A DNA stretch of 64,000 nucleotides from Thermotogota bacterium (GCA_029551145.1 JAKPGA010000005.1:1-64000); one strand, 5' to 3'. Shown: positions 54,241 through 62,925, numbered from the stretch's first letter. The notes: generated by a model not told the origin, from the sequence alone. Numbers and translations are program-made.

Positions 54241-55238
54241 CACATCACCACCAAATCTGCGAGTAATACGCCTGCGCTGTGCATTGTCTGGAGAATCGCG
54301 ATGACATCCTGAGGTGTTGCACCAAGGCTCTTGAGAGCTGTAACCAATTCAGAAACCGTCGCATCTACTTGCTTGTCAGCCAAAACTTTCCCATTTTTCA
54401 CGCTTATGTTGAAGACGCCGTATGCAAGAGTGAAATCCAGTACTCTGACATTGCCCCCGAAAACAACGGTCCCTGTCTTCTCATTCACTACGACCTTCGC
54501 AGGCTGGTCAACAGAAACTTCTATCTCCTCAATCAGCGAGAGAAAGGTTACCACGTCATCTTCAAAAGCAGAAGGAATCTCTGTTCTTATTGAAGATGCA
54601 TCTATCGCCTTTGCTATCTTTCTGTCAAAGGTGGTGTTTATCGCCTGCGCCACTCTCGCCGCTGTGGTGAAATCAGGTGTTCGAAGTAGGATGGTGACAT
54701 TGTTCGATTCTACAAAGGCAGCAGGAATCTCTCTTTCAACTATGGCGCCGTTTGGGATGTATCCAACTATCTTGTATTTGCTCTGCAAATTCGCCGAGAC
54801 CTTCACCTCGCTCCCACCGATACTGACATTTCCCTGCGCGACTGCATAGACTTGACCATCAGCACCATATAATGGTGTTTGAATCAATAGACCTCCTTGC
54901 AGAGATTTCGCATCTCCTATCGAAGCGATCGTCACATCGAGCCTCATGCCCTCTTTATAGAAGGGTGGTATATCAGCCAATACCATGACCAGCGCACTGT
55001 TTCTTGTTTTCAAATCGTTTGAATCTATACTGATGTTGAAAACCTTTGCCATATTTGCCAGCAAAGCTGAGTTAACTTTGCCGGAATCCCCGGTACCATT
55101 CAGACCAACGACAACGCCCAAGCCAAACAGTTGGTTGTCTCGTGCGCCCCTGAAGAGGGCAATATCCTTTATTCTTGTAGCCGAAAACACATTAGCAAAC
55201 AGGCAAATAAGGAAAAGATAGAGCGTCAACTTCTTCAT
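54240..55238 (-). CDS. flgI: Flagellar P-ring protein FlgI
   Basis: The 332-residue protein has a signal peptide (MKKLTLYLFLICLFANVFSA) and the FlgI landmarks RIKDIALFRGARDNQLFGLG, VVGLNGTGDSGK and the C-terminal LKSLGATPQDVIAILQTMHSAGVL. It forms the P ring around the rod at the peptidoglycan. The ATG follows GAGGTGATT. It lies 9 bases after flgH. Confidence 0.95.
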   Translation of the reverse strand: MKKLTLYLFLICLFANVFSATRIKDIALFRGARDNQLFGLGVVVGLNGTGDSGKVNSALLANMAKVFNISIDSNDLKTRNSALVMVLADIPPFYKEGMRLDVTIASIGDAKSLQGGLLIQTPLYGADGQVYAVAQGNVSIGGSEVKVSANLQSKYKIVGYIPNGAIVEREIPAAFVESNNVTILLRTPDFTTAARVAQAINTTFDRKIAKAIDASSIRTEIPSAFEDDVVTFLSLIEEIEVSVDQPAKVVVNEKTGTVVFGGNVRVLDFTLAYGVFNISVKNGKVLADKQVDATVSELVTALKSLGATPQDVIAILQTMHSAGVLLADLVVM

Positions 55239-55247
55239 GCAATCACC

Positions 55248-55841
55248 TCACAAAAACCACTTTGCAATTGCCGAGAGTATGTAATCGAGCCATGATTCTT
55301 GATCTGGGTTCTGCCTGAAAACAAGTTGGCCATTCACCCATATCTGACAGTTGGCGATCTTGGAGGAATCAACGGTGTTATCAGCAGCTATATCGTCTGG
55401 TCTTATCGTCCCACGTATTATTATTTCACTGAGTTGTTCTCCCACTTTGAGTTTCTTATTTCCCTCAACAACGAAATTCCCGCCGTTGACGTCTACCACA
55501 ACAGCAGAAACAGTGAGTGTGACGGTCGAACTGAGTTGCGCCGATCTCTGTTGTGTGGAGTTGTTTTTTATGGGTATGAACTGGGACAGATCAAACTGTG
55601 TTATGTTCTTAACGGCACCTGTGAACAAATTGAGCAGCGCATTCTCAAACGCGGTGTTTTCACTTGCCGCATTGATTTTTGGTGTCTCTTTCACCACGAT
55701 CGTTACGATATCTCCAATCTTACTTGCCTTTCGATCACCCAGTATGTTTTTGAATTGATTGTTCGAAGAGCTGTTCCACAGCGAAGTTGCGCAAACAAAC
55801 AACGTCTGAGTTAAAATTAGCAGAATGAATATCTTCTTCAT
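55248..55841 (-). CDS. flgH: Flagellar L-ring protein FlgH
   Basis: The 197-residue protein has the FlgH core: ASKIGDIVTIVVKETPK, NGGNFVVEGNKKLKVG and IRGTIRPDDIAADNTV. FlgH normally is a lipoprotein; here the signal ends TLFVCATS, with a Cys but a Val at position -1 instead of Gly/Ala/Ser, so lipidation is uncertain. The ATG at 55841 is eight bases after GGGAG, which overlaps the flgA stop. L-ring presence agrees with the toga outer membrane. Confidence 0.9.
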   Translation of the reverse strand: MKKIFILLILTQTLFVCATSLWNSSSNNQFKNILGDRKASKIGDIVTIVVKETPKINAASENTAFENALLNLFTGAVKNITQFDLSQFIPIKNNSTQQRSAQLSSTVTLTVSAVVVDVNGGNFVVEGNKKLKVGEQLSEIIIRGTIRPDDIAADNTVDSSKIANCQIWVNGQLVFRQNPDQESWLDYILSAIAKWFL

Positions 55842-55845
55842 GATT

Positions 55846-56520
55846 TCAACTCCCAGGTACATATATCGAATAATCCTCTTTCAATATTCCCTGTATCAAA
55901 AACCCTGTCGAAAGATTCCTCGCTTTGACAATTTCTCCAAAACTCCCATCCTGTACAACTCTCACAAATGTTGTGACCATCACCGAACCTATTTGAATTG
56001 TCGCTGGTAGAACCTGCCCTGCCTTGACATCTGGAACTTTCGCAAGATACAGAATGTCCACGGGATCTCCCTGCCTGATCATCTTCTTACTGAGCTTGCC
56101 TACCACATCTTCTAACCTGTCTGTGAACTGTCCGTTTTTCCCAAAGACATCCATTTCGACAACCGATAAATCTTCCCGCCTTATGATCTCACCGCTCTTA
56201 ATCGTTCTACACGCCACCAGTACATTCCTTAAAACAGAAATATATGCAGTGGCCTGTACATATCCACAGAAAGACCCATCCTTGAGGAACTTGATCAGGA
56301 CATTTACTTTCCCAGCTGATAAACTGTGGGAGAGTATTTCAAAACTGTCTGCCTGGGGAATTTCCTGCTTGAACTGAAGGTCGGTAACAGTCGCCTGTTC
56401 CGTGAATTTCGAGAGCAAGTAATCCACGACGGAATCTTGCACACGCTGTAGAAGATCGTTACCAAAAGCAAAGATTTGGAACACCAGCAGTACGACAATT
56501 AACTTTTTCACCTTTTCCAT
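55846..56520 (-). CDS. flgA: Flagellar P-ring assembly chaperone FlgA
   Basis: The 224-residue exported protein has an N-terminal signal, then a beta-rich region and a C-terminal SAF domain (ACRTIKSGEIIRREDLSV, VGKLSKKMIRQGDPV, and VRVVQDGSFGEIVKARN). FlgA assists FlgI polymerisation. The start is the ATG at 56520, or possibly the GTG three codons later. The only ribosome binding site, GAGAAAGG, is buried in a perfect hairpin (56523-56540). Confidence 0.88.
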   Translation of the reverse strand: MEKVKKLIVVLLVFQIFAFGNDLLQRVQDSVVDYLLSKFTEQATVTDLQFKQEIPQADSFEILSHSLSAGKVNVLIKFLKDGSFCGYVQATAYISVLRNVLVACRTIKSGEIIRREDLSVVEMDVFGKNGQFTDRLEDVVGKLSKKMIRQGDPVDILYLAKVPDVKAGQVLPATIQIGSVMVTTFVRVVQDGSFGEIVKARNLSTGFLIQGILKEDYSIYVPGS

Positions 56521-56522
56521 CC

Positions 56523-56556
56523 TTTCTCAACAGAGAAAGGCGGATGCGCATCCGCG
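56523..56556 (-). promoter_or_regulatory. Tandem hairpins hiding the flgA ribosome binding site
   Basis: Between flgG and flgA the mRNA would fold into two abutting hairpins: GCGGAT-GCGC-ATCCGC (56541-56556) and CTTTCTC-TGTT-GAGAAAG (56523-56540). The second contains the flgA Shine-Dalgarno sequence and ends two bases before the ATG. No T-run follows, so it is not a terminator. Confidence 0.6.
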
Positions 56557-56572
56557 ATCAGAAAAAAGAAAG

Positions 56573-57358
56573 CTATCTCTTGAGTGTGGAAACGGTTTGG
56601 AGCATGCTATCAGCTGTTTGAATGGTTCGAGCGTTCAGTTCATAAGCCCTCTGCGCAGTGATCATGTCGACCATTTCCTTGACTACGTCGACGTTGGATT
56701 TCTCCAGATAACCTTGCTGCAAGGCGCCAAAACCATCTTGATTTGGAGTACCCTCTATAGGAGCACCTGATGCCGTTGTTTCAAGGTACAGATTGTCGCC
56801 AATTGATTTCAAACCTGAAGGATTGACAAATCTCACAAGCGTCACAGTACCGAGATTCTGTACAGTACCATCTTGCATTTCAACCGAGAAAATCCCATCC
56901 GGTGAGATGTTTATTGCAACTGCGTCGGCTGGAACGACGATATTCGGGATCAAAGCTAAGCCATTCGCCGTCACCACAGTGCCTTGGCTGTCTATCTTAA
57001 AAGAGCCATCTCTGGTGTAAGCGGTTCTTCCATCTTGAAGTTGTATCTGGAAAAAGCCGTCACCGGTAATGGCAACATCAAGTGCATTGCCTGTGTGTTC
57101 CATGTTTCCCAAAGAGAAAATCTTGGTTGTAGCCGCCAATCTTGCACCGTGTCCAAAGTAGATCCCCGTTGGTATTGTGGAGTTGACAGCGGTAGGAGTC
57201 CCAGCATTCTTGTAATACTGGTAGACAAGGTCTTGAAACTCGGCACGAACTTTCTTGTAGCTTGTCGTATCAACATTTGCAAGGTTGTTTGAAACCGTGT
57301 CCAGTTTATATTGCTGTGCCCACATGCCAGTTGCCGCCGAGTACAAAGAAACCATCAT
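56573..57358 (-). CDS. flgG: Flagellar distal rod protein FlgG (FlhP-like)
   Basis: The 261-residue protein has the N-terminal rod motif LDTVSNNLANVDTTSYKK and C-terminal NVDVVKEMVDMITAQRAYE, both heptad-rich segments of rod/hook proteins. The central domain has the FlgG/FlgF signature DVAITGDGFFQIQL. It forms the distal rod. It begins with two ATG codons after GGAGGTG. It lies 16 bases after flgF. Confidence 0.93.
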   Translation of the reverse strand: MMVSLYSAATGMWAQQYKLDTVSNNLANVDTTSYKKVRAEFQDLVYQYYKNAGTPTAVNSTIPTGIYFGHGARLAATTKIFSLGNMEHTGNALDVAITGDGFFQIQLQDGRTAYTRDGSFKIDSQGTVVTANGLALIPNIVVPADAVAINISPDGIFSVEMQDGTVQNLGTVTLVRFVNPSGLKSIGDNLYLETTASGAPIEGTPNQDGFGALQQGYLEKSNVDVVKEMVDMITAQRAYELNARTIQTADSMLQTVSTLKR

Positions 57359-57374
57359 CTTGGTACACCTCCTA

Positions 57375-58124
57375 TTATCTCAAAGAGCCAACCTGACTGG
57401 TCAGTTTTGCAAGGATTTCATCTTCTACAACAACAACCTTTTGCGATATCTCAAAATGGCGCTGTGCTTCAATAAGCCTTGTCATCTCCATGAGTGCATT
57501 CACATTAGATAGTTCAACATAACCCGATAAAATCCTAAAATCTTCTGCGGCAACTGCCTGACCACTGTCATCGGTGGGCTGAAGGAGCGTATATCCTATC
57601 TTTCTAAGACCTGCCGGATTTTCAAAAGCGTAAACTCCTATTCTCGTCACAATGTTGTTGAATCTGTCTTTGACATAACCATCTTGGTCAACGCTGTAAC
57701 CGTCCTGAAATTGAATGGGTTGATTGTTCTCATCGAGCAACTGTAGGCCATCAGCGTTCACCAAATATCCCTGAGAATCGATCTTGAAGTTCCCTGCCCT
57801 TGTGTAATAGATGCCATCTTCTCTCTGCAAGGCAAAATACCCCTGAGAATCTATCGCAAGATCGAGTGGATTACCAGTTTGCTGAAAAGCGCCCTTAGAT
57901 GTATCAAGATAGACATCATCAAGAACGGCACTGTATGTGAGATTTCCTATTGGTTCTCTTCTGTTTGGCAAAGCATATATTGCTCGATCTTGGTAAGCCC
58001 TGAAGGCCAATCTGTCCTTCTTATATCCTATGGTTTCGACATTCGCGAGATTGTTAGCTGTTGTGTCAACCTTTGCTACGTCAAGAAGCATTCCCATCGC
58101 TGCTGTGTAAATGCCCCTTATCAC
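57375..58124 (-). CDS. flgF: Flagellar proximal rod protein FlgF (FlhO-like)
   Basis: This 249-residue rod protein has KVDTTANNLANVETIGYKK, DLAIDSQGYFALQ and C-terminal SNVNALMEMTRLIEAQRHFE. The GTG at 58124 is chosen because GAGGTGATAAG precedes it and overlaps the mreB stop. The gene order mbl-flhO-flhP in Bacillus subtilis matches this order, so the protein is best seen as the FlhO/FlgF orthologue. Confidence 0.9.
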   Translation of the reverse strand: MIRGIYTAAMGMLLDVAKVDTTANNLANVETIGYKKDRLAFRAYQDRAIYALPNRREPIGNLTYSAVLDDVYLDTSKGAFQQTGNPLDLAIDSQGYFALQREDGIYYTRAGNFKIDSQGYLVNADGLQLLDENNQPIQFQDGYSVDQDGYVKDRFNNIVTRIGVYAFENPAGLRKIGYTLLQPTDDSGQAVAAEDFRILSGYVELSNVNALMEMTRLIEAQRHFEISQKVVVVEDEILAKLTSQVGSLR

Positions 58125-58128
58125 CTTA

Positions 58129-59139
58129 TCACCTCGAATAAGAAATCGCAACCACCTTCAAAAGTTCTTGGTTATCCAACAAAATTCCAGTACCCTTTGC
58201 CACACATGTTATAGGATCTTCGGCGATTATCACCTTCACTCCGATTTCTTCGGACATCAGAAGGTCAAGACCTCTGGTCAGTGCCCCTCCGCCCATGAGA
58301 ACTATGCCCTGATTTATGATATCCGCCGCCAGCTCTGGTGGAGTCTTTTCAAGAACCATCTTGATCCTCGCTATTATCGTTTCAACTAACGGTTTGAGAG
58401 TCTCCATGACATCATCTGAATTTATCTGATCCGTTCTGGGTAATCCGGTCACAGCGTCTCTACCTTTTATTTCCATTTGATATGTTTCCATGGAAGGGTG
58501 GACTTTTCCTATTCTTATTTTCACCTGTTCTGCCGTTGGTTCTCCAATCACGAGTCCGTACTTTCTCCTGACAAACCTGACGATCGCTTCATCCATTGCA
58601 TCACCGGCGATCTTTATTGAGTCTCCAATCACAACTCCGCCAAGGCTTATTACCGCAATATCTGTTGTTCCGCCACCTATGTCAACAACCATGTTGCCCT
58701 CGGACTTAGTCACCTCGATACCGGCTCCTATCGCTGCCGCGAGTGGCTCTGAAATCACATGAACCTTCCTTGCACCGGCATTCAAAGCAGCCTCAAAAAC
58801 TGCTCTTCTTTCTACACTCGTGGCTTTTGTGGGAATACCAATAACCAACTCTGGTTTGAACAGGAAAGACTTTTTCACAGTACGATTTATAAACTCTTTG
58901 ATCACAGCTTCGATGGTCTTGTAATCAGCAATGACACCGTCTTTCATGGGCTTCACTGCCTTGTAATAGTCTGGGGTCTTGCCAAGCATTTTCTTTGCCT
59001 CTTCACCAATTGCCACTATCTCGCCGGTTTTCTCGGAGATCGCTACCACAGACGGCTCAAAAATCACTATGCCTTTTCCTTTTTGATAGACTATGAAACT
59101 GGCTGTACCAAGATCTATACCCAAGTCACCTTTTGGCAT
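58129..59139 (-). CDS. mreB: Rod-shape determining actin homologue MreB/Mbl
   Basis: The 336-residue actin-fold protein has GIDLGTASFIVY (phosphate 1), VVDIGGGTTDIAVISLGG (phosphate 2) and IVLMGGGALTRGLD (adenosine). It polymerises into membrane-bound filaments guiding cell wall synthesis. The linkage to flhO/flhP genes points to the Mbl branch. The ATG follows AAGGAGGG. It is four bases before flgF and 46 bases after tRNA-Arg. Confidence 0.95.
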   Translation of the reverse strand: MPKGDLGIDLGTASFIVYQKGKGIVIFEPSVVAISEKTGEIVAIGEEAKKMLGKTPDYYKAVKPMKDGVIADYKTIEAVIKEFINRTVKKSFLFKPELVIGIPTKATSVERRAVFEAALNAGARKVHVISEPLAAAIGAGIEVTKSEGNMVVDIGGGTTDIAVISLGGVVIGDSIKIAGDAMDEAIVRFVRRKYGLVIGEPTAEQVKIRIGKVHPSMETYQMEIKGRDAVTGLPRTDQINSDDVMETLKPLVETIIARIKMVLEKTPPELAADIINQGIVLMGGGALTRGLDLLMSEEIGVKVIIAEDPITCVAKGTGILLDNQELLKVVAISYSR

Positions 59140-59157
59140 CTGCTTGCCCTCCTTGAC

Positions 59158-59180
59158 TCTCCTGTCTCGCTCTCAGGAGA
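59158..59180 (-). other. Stem-loop between tRNA-Arg and mreB
   Basis: TCTCCTG and CAGGAGA form seven perfect pairs around a nine-base loop, starting five bases after the tRNA CCA end. No T-run follows, so it is more likely a processing or stability element for the mreB mRNA than a terminator. Confidence 0.45.
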
Positions 59181-59185
59181 TTGTC

Positions 59186-59262
59186 TGGTGTGCCTGGCGG
59201 GAGTTGAACCCGCAGCCTCTGGATCCGGAGTCCAGCGCTCTATCCGTTTGAGCTACAGGCAC
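59186..59262 (-). tRNA. tRNA-Arg (anticodon CCG)
   Basis: The 77-base tRNA has acceptor stem GTGCCTG/CAGGCAC, discriminator A and encoded CCA. The anticodon stem CTGGA/TCCAG encloses loop CTCCGGA with anticodon CCG, and the T-arm contains GGGTTCAACTCCC. It reads CGG codons. Its first ten bases are also the last ten of ruvX. Confidence 0.95.
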
Positions 59263-59897
59263 ATAATTCTCCCAGTTGAGCTTAGCAAATACTTGAACTC
59301 CTCGCATTTATCTCCTGCAATGATAATATCAAAAGGTGCAAAGTTTTCCAACTTCTTCAGATCTCTCTCGACGTGGCAACCTCTTTTATAGAACAGATAT
59401 GCGTAGTATGGATCTCTTTGAAAAACAACCCAATTTCTATTTTTCAAAACTCTCACATCAGAGAGATCTGCAACAAGTACATTCCCCTTCACATCTGCAA
59501 TCTTGGCGAGCTGTTCATCGCTCAATAGGACTGGGGATCTTATTTTGTAAGAATTTGTCTTCGACGATAAGAATCTGTCAAGAATCTCTGCCGCACTCAA
59601 TTGATCCACGTTCTTTCTTTCTTTGAAAACCGCACTCGAAAGTCTCTCATCAACCATGTAAACTTCTCTCTTTAATTTGCTGTGAAGTTTTTCTGCAAAC
59701 TGGATTGCCATGAAGGTTTGTTGAGAGTATCTCCCACTCATCGAAAGAGGCAAGCCCACAACAAAAAAATCGATTTCTTTGAGCTTTGAAATCTCTGAGA
59801 AAACCTGTTTTGTGTTCACGGTCCAGATCTTTGTTGCAAGCCTTTCACCCAACGCTAAGCCGCATTTTGATTCACCGTAATCTATCGCAAGGATCAC
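59253..59897 (-). CDS. ruvX: RuvX/YqgF-family RNase H-fold protein with C-terminal extension
   Basis: Residues 1-115 form the YqgF/RuvX core, with Asp6 in AIDYGESKCGLAL, VVGLPLSMSG, VDERLSS and QLSAAEILDRFL. A further 100 residues with no recognised domain follow; most homologues stop near 140. The family covers Holliday-junction resolvase-like and pre-16S rRNA nuclease functions. The GTG start at 59897 overlaps the recJ stop (TAGTG). The TAG stop lies inside tRNA-Arg. Confidence 0.78.
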   Translation of the reverse strand: MILAIDYGESKCGLALGERLATKIWTVNTKQVFSEISKLKEIDFFVVGLPLSMSGRYSQQTFMAIQFAEKLHSKLKREVYMVDERLSSAVFKERKNVDQLSAAEILDRFLSSKTNSYKIRSPVLLSDEQLAKIADVKGNVLVADLSDVRVLKNRNWVVFQRDPYYAYLFYKRGCHVERDLKKLENFAPFDIIIAGDKCEEFKYLLSSTGRIMCL

Positions 59898-62824
59898 TAT
59901 ATCACCGTTCTCACATTCGCCAGTGCTTTGTAAATACCCTTGACCTTCTGCGTCAGAAGCGGTTTTGTTATTTTCTCGAAGTAGGCAAACTCAAGCTCTC
60001 TCTCAGCGATTCTCAATGGAATACGCGAAAGATCAACTTTCGCAACCGATATTTTTTCAGGGCTCACAAAGGCTCCAAGATCTTTAAGGATATTCAGCAT
60101 AACTTTTGTATAAGATGGGTTCTTGAAATATCCATTTTCCACAAGCACGTCGAGAAATCTCTGCTGACTCATTTCGTCAATTTCAACAATCGACAGTATC
60201 TGGGTCACAAGTTCCTTTGATGGGAAGAGCTCTTCAAGCTCACGCTGTCTCTCTACGATACTCTCATTGTCAAAGCAGATGTCGAAAAGCTGATTGTCAC
60301 CATCACTGGAAACAGCATCCAGCAGTTCAAAGAGACTTAGTGGCGCATCGAGAATCGCAATTTCCAAGTCCTGGCCCAGCAATGTAGGTAAGCCATCGGT
60401 ATTTGTAGAGCTCACGAGCTTGACGGGTTTTTTCTTTCTGAGACTGTTGACCACGCTCAAGCGCTGGCTCGGTTTTAGCGTGTGCGAATATACGAGGATT
60501 TCGCGATTCTTCCATCTATCCTTGAGTTTCCTGTAAAAATCTGATAGTTTACGCTGATCGGAGAACAAAAAGCATGCAGCATCATTCAGAATCGAATCAA
60601 GATCACCTGATATATCTGCCAAACCATAGTTGAGTTTCAGCGATCTCTCGTATGAAACTTCAAAACCAAGCTTCGCCGCAAAACTGAACAAATCGTCTGG
60701 GTTTTTCACGCTCATAGCCATGAACTTGTGAACGTTTCTGCTCACAAACTCGAGGAAATCCTCGACCTGCGGTTGATCTTCAAAAACTTTGAAAAGTGAA
60801 AGTTCGTTGATCAAAAAGATGTCATACTGATCGATTATTTTTTCCTTTTCTCTCATGAACGTTGCGAGTGTCATGAAGGTGAATCTGTCAATGGCATTTC
60901 TATTAAGAGAATTCACGTAGGATATTTTGCTCTGAACATGCCTGAGAAGACTTTGATGCAAGTGAGAAGAAATTATGTTGTTTATGGAGATAACTGCGCA
61001 TCTGATATTGGTCTTCTCTTTAAGCCAATAGAGAAACGTATTTCTTGTCCTGATATCCAGTATGTAAAAACGTTTTCCCTTTATCTGGGTCAGAAGCTGA
61101 TCGAGGTGAAGCAGCTTTTGGGGTATCTCACTGCCCTCTGCAGGCTCATAAATCTCTTCAGGCAACGATAGATCGAGTACGCTGAGAGATAGAGGTCCTT
61201 TATGGTTTCTTACGCTGAAAACGATATCAGCACTTACAGATTCATAGTTTGGTTTATCCAATAAATAACCTAAGCCGAAGCCAAGTGCTTCTACTTTCCT
61301 TCCATTTATGCGAATGAGCATCTTTACATTTGCGTGGTTCTGGCCAAAGGTTCTCATAAATTCTGTGGGTACCTTTCTTGCGAGAAAAACGGGTTCTGGG
61401 TTACCATGTCCAAATGGCTCGAGCAATTCCAAGTCTCTCATCACTTGCTCGTCGATTTGCTCTAACTGAATTTCATCATCTATTTCTATGATATCGAAAC
61501 AACCCTTGACAGGAATCTTGCAGTTTCTCAGAGAATCAATGAAATTGCTGATGCCATCAGGGTTAAGGCTGAATCCAACTGCCAGAGGATGTCCACCGAA
61601 TTCTTTGAAATAGGATGACAGAGGTTGAAGCAATTCAATCAAATTCACTTCAGGCACGCTCCTTGCGGAGCCCCTTGCCACCCCATCAGCCTCTGAGATG
61701 ACCATGACAGGTCTTCCATACCTGTGAACCAAACGAGTAGCTACAATGCCTATCACACCGACATGCCAGTCTCGTCCCCTCACGACGATAACGGGATCTT
61801 TGTGTAAACCGTACTCTTCTATCTGTTCAACTGCATGGGCAAAAATGTCCGATTCGATTTCTTGCCTCGTGGTGTTGTACTCAAAAAGAAGTTCTACAAG
61901 TCTCTCAGCATACAACCTGTCTTGGGCCATCAAGAGCTGAAACGCATCATCAGCACAATCGAGCCTCCCCGCTGCATTCAACTTGGGGGCTACCCGATAG
62001 CCAATGTCTCGTGAATCGGGGTCAGTTATGCACAGTCTCGTGAACAGCATAGACAGACCAGGTCTTTTGGTGTCTCTCAGCTTCTGCAATCCGGCTTTTA
62101 CCAGAAAACGATTTTCGTCAACCAATTTAACCATGTCTGCGATCGTACCAAGCGCAACAAATTCAAGGAGATCGAAGAACTCTTCAGCCCTTATTCCTAT
62201 ATGCTCAGCGACAGCACAGACAAGTTTGAAGGCAACGCCGACACCCGCGAGATCCTTGAAGGGATAGCTATCGTCAGATCTCTTTGGATCAACAATAGCG
62301 GCAGCCCTTGGGAGTCTCTCCCCAATTTCGTGATGATCTGTGACTATGACGGGGCATCCGAAAGAGTTAGCGTATTCAATCGCTTCAAAGGCAGTTATGC
62401 CACAATCGACTGTAACAATAACACCTTTTGATTTTCTGCAAAACTGCTCGATCACCGCTGGCTGAATTCCATAGCCTTCGTCCATTCGCTTGGGAATATA
62501 GTACTCCGTCTCCCAGCCGAATCTGTCCAGAAATTCCTTCAATACAGCAACACCTGTAATTCCGTCAACATCGTAGTCTCCGTATATCAGGACAGGCAAA
62601 CGATGTGTGCGTGCTTGAAGCAATAAACTAACAGCACGATCCATATCGGTCAGGCCCATCGGGTCGTGCAAATCGCCAACGGTCGGGTTCAGGAACTTAT
62701 ACGCAACTTGAGGTTCTTTCAAACCTCTGTTTATGAGTAATCTCGCAAGAAAAGGACTTATTTGTAACTGATCACACAGCAACCGAACTTGTTGCTGATC
62801 GACCTGCTTTACTATCCACCTCAC
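59897..62824 (-). CDS. recJ: Single-strand DNA exonuclease RecJ, extended form
   Basis: The DHH/DHHA1 nuclease core is complete: YGDYDVDGITG, VTVDCGIT, VTDHHE, APKLNAAGR and the DHHA1 GGHPLAVGF. An OB-type domain follows. A C-terminal region of about 400 residues beyond this contains a RecJ_C-like part, making about 975 residues, much longer than E. coli RecJ (577). It degrades ssDNA 5' to 3' in repair. The start is uncertain: GTG 62824 and TTG 62833 both follow AAGAAGG, while ATG 62869 lacks a site and falls within the promoter. Confidence 0.9.
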   Translation of the reverse strand: MRWIVKQVDQQQVRLLCDQLQISPFLARLLINRGLKEPQVAYKFLNPTVGDLHDPMGLTDMDRAVSLLLQARTHRLPVLIYGDYDVDGITGVAVLKEFLDRFGWETEYYIPKRMDEGYGIQPAVIEQFCRKSKGVIVTVDCGITAFEAIEYANSFGCPVIVTDHHEIGERLPRAAAIVDPKRSDDSYPFKDLAGVGVAFKLVCAVAEHIGIRAEEFFDLLEFVALGTIADMVKLVDENRFLVKAGLQKLRDTKRPGLSMLFTRLCITDPDSRDIGYRVAPKLNAAGRLDCADDAFQLLMAQDRLYAERLVELLFEYNTTRQEIESDIFAHAVEQIEEYGLHKDPVIVVRGRDWHVGVIGIVATRLVHRYGRPVMVISEADGVARGSARSVPEVNLIELLQPLSSYFKEFGGHPLAVGFSLNPDGISNFIDSLRNCKIPVKGCFDIIEIDDEIQLEQIDEQVMRDLELLEPFGHGNPEPVFLARKVPTEFMRTFGQNHANVKMLIRINGRKVEALGFGLGYLLDKPNYESVSADIVFSVRNHKGPLSLSVLDLSLPEEIYEPAEGSEIPQKLLHLDQLLTQIKGKRFYILDIRTRNTFLYWLKEKTNIRCAVISINNIISSHLHQSLLRHVQSKISYVNSLNRNAIDRFTFMTLATFMREKEKIIDQYDIFLINELSLFKVFEDQPQVEDFLEFVSRNVHKFMAMSVKNPDDLFSFAAKLGFEVSYERSLKLNYGLADISGDLDSILNDAACFLFSDQRKLSDFYRKLKDRWKNREILVYSHTLKPSQRLSVVNSLRKKKPVKLVSSTNTDGLPTLLGQDLEIAILDAPLSLFELLDAVSSDGDNQLFDICFDNESIVERQRELEELFPSKELVTQILSIVEIDEMSQQRFLDVLVENGYFKNPSYTKVMLNILKDLGAFVSPEKISVAKVDLSRIPLRIAERELEFAYFEKITKPLLTQKVKGIYKALANVRTVI

Positions 62825-62855
62825 AATCGCCAACTGCCTTCTTGTAGTGTTACTT

Positions 62856-62885
62856 ATATTAAACCACATTTTCTTAATTTGTGAA
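62856..62885 (-). promoter_or_regulatory. Possible recJ promoter
   Basis: On the minus strand TTCACA (62880-62885) and TAATAT (62856-62861) are 18 bases apart, directly after carB and upstream of the favoured recJ start. The match is moderate. Confidence 0.35.
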
Positions 62886-62925
62886 CATTGGAAAAATGAG
62901 GTGGAGCTGGGCAACTGACTGAATC

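Noticed and set aside
62825-62914. RecJ start at ATG 62914 or 62869
   Set aside because: Neither has a Shine-Dalgarno sequence, the region looks like a promoter, and conserved RecJ sequence begins after 62824.
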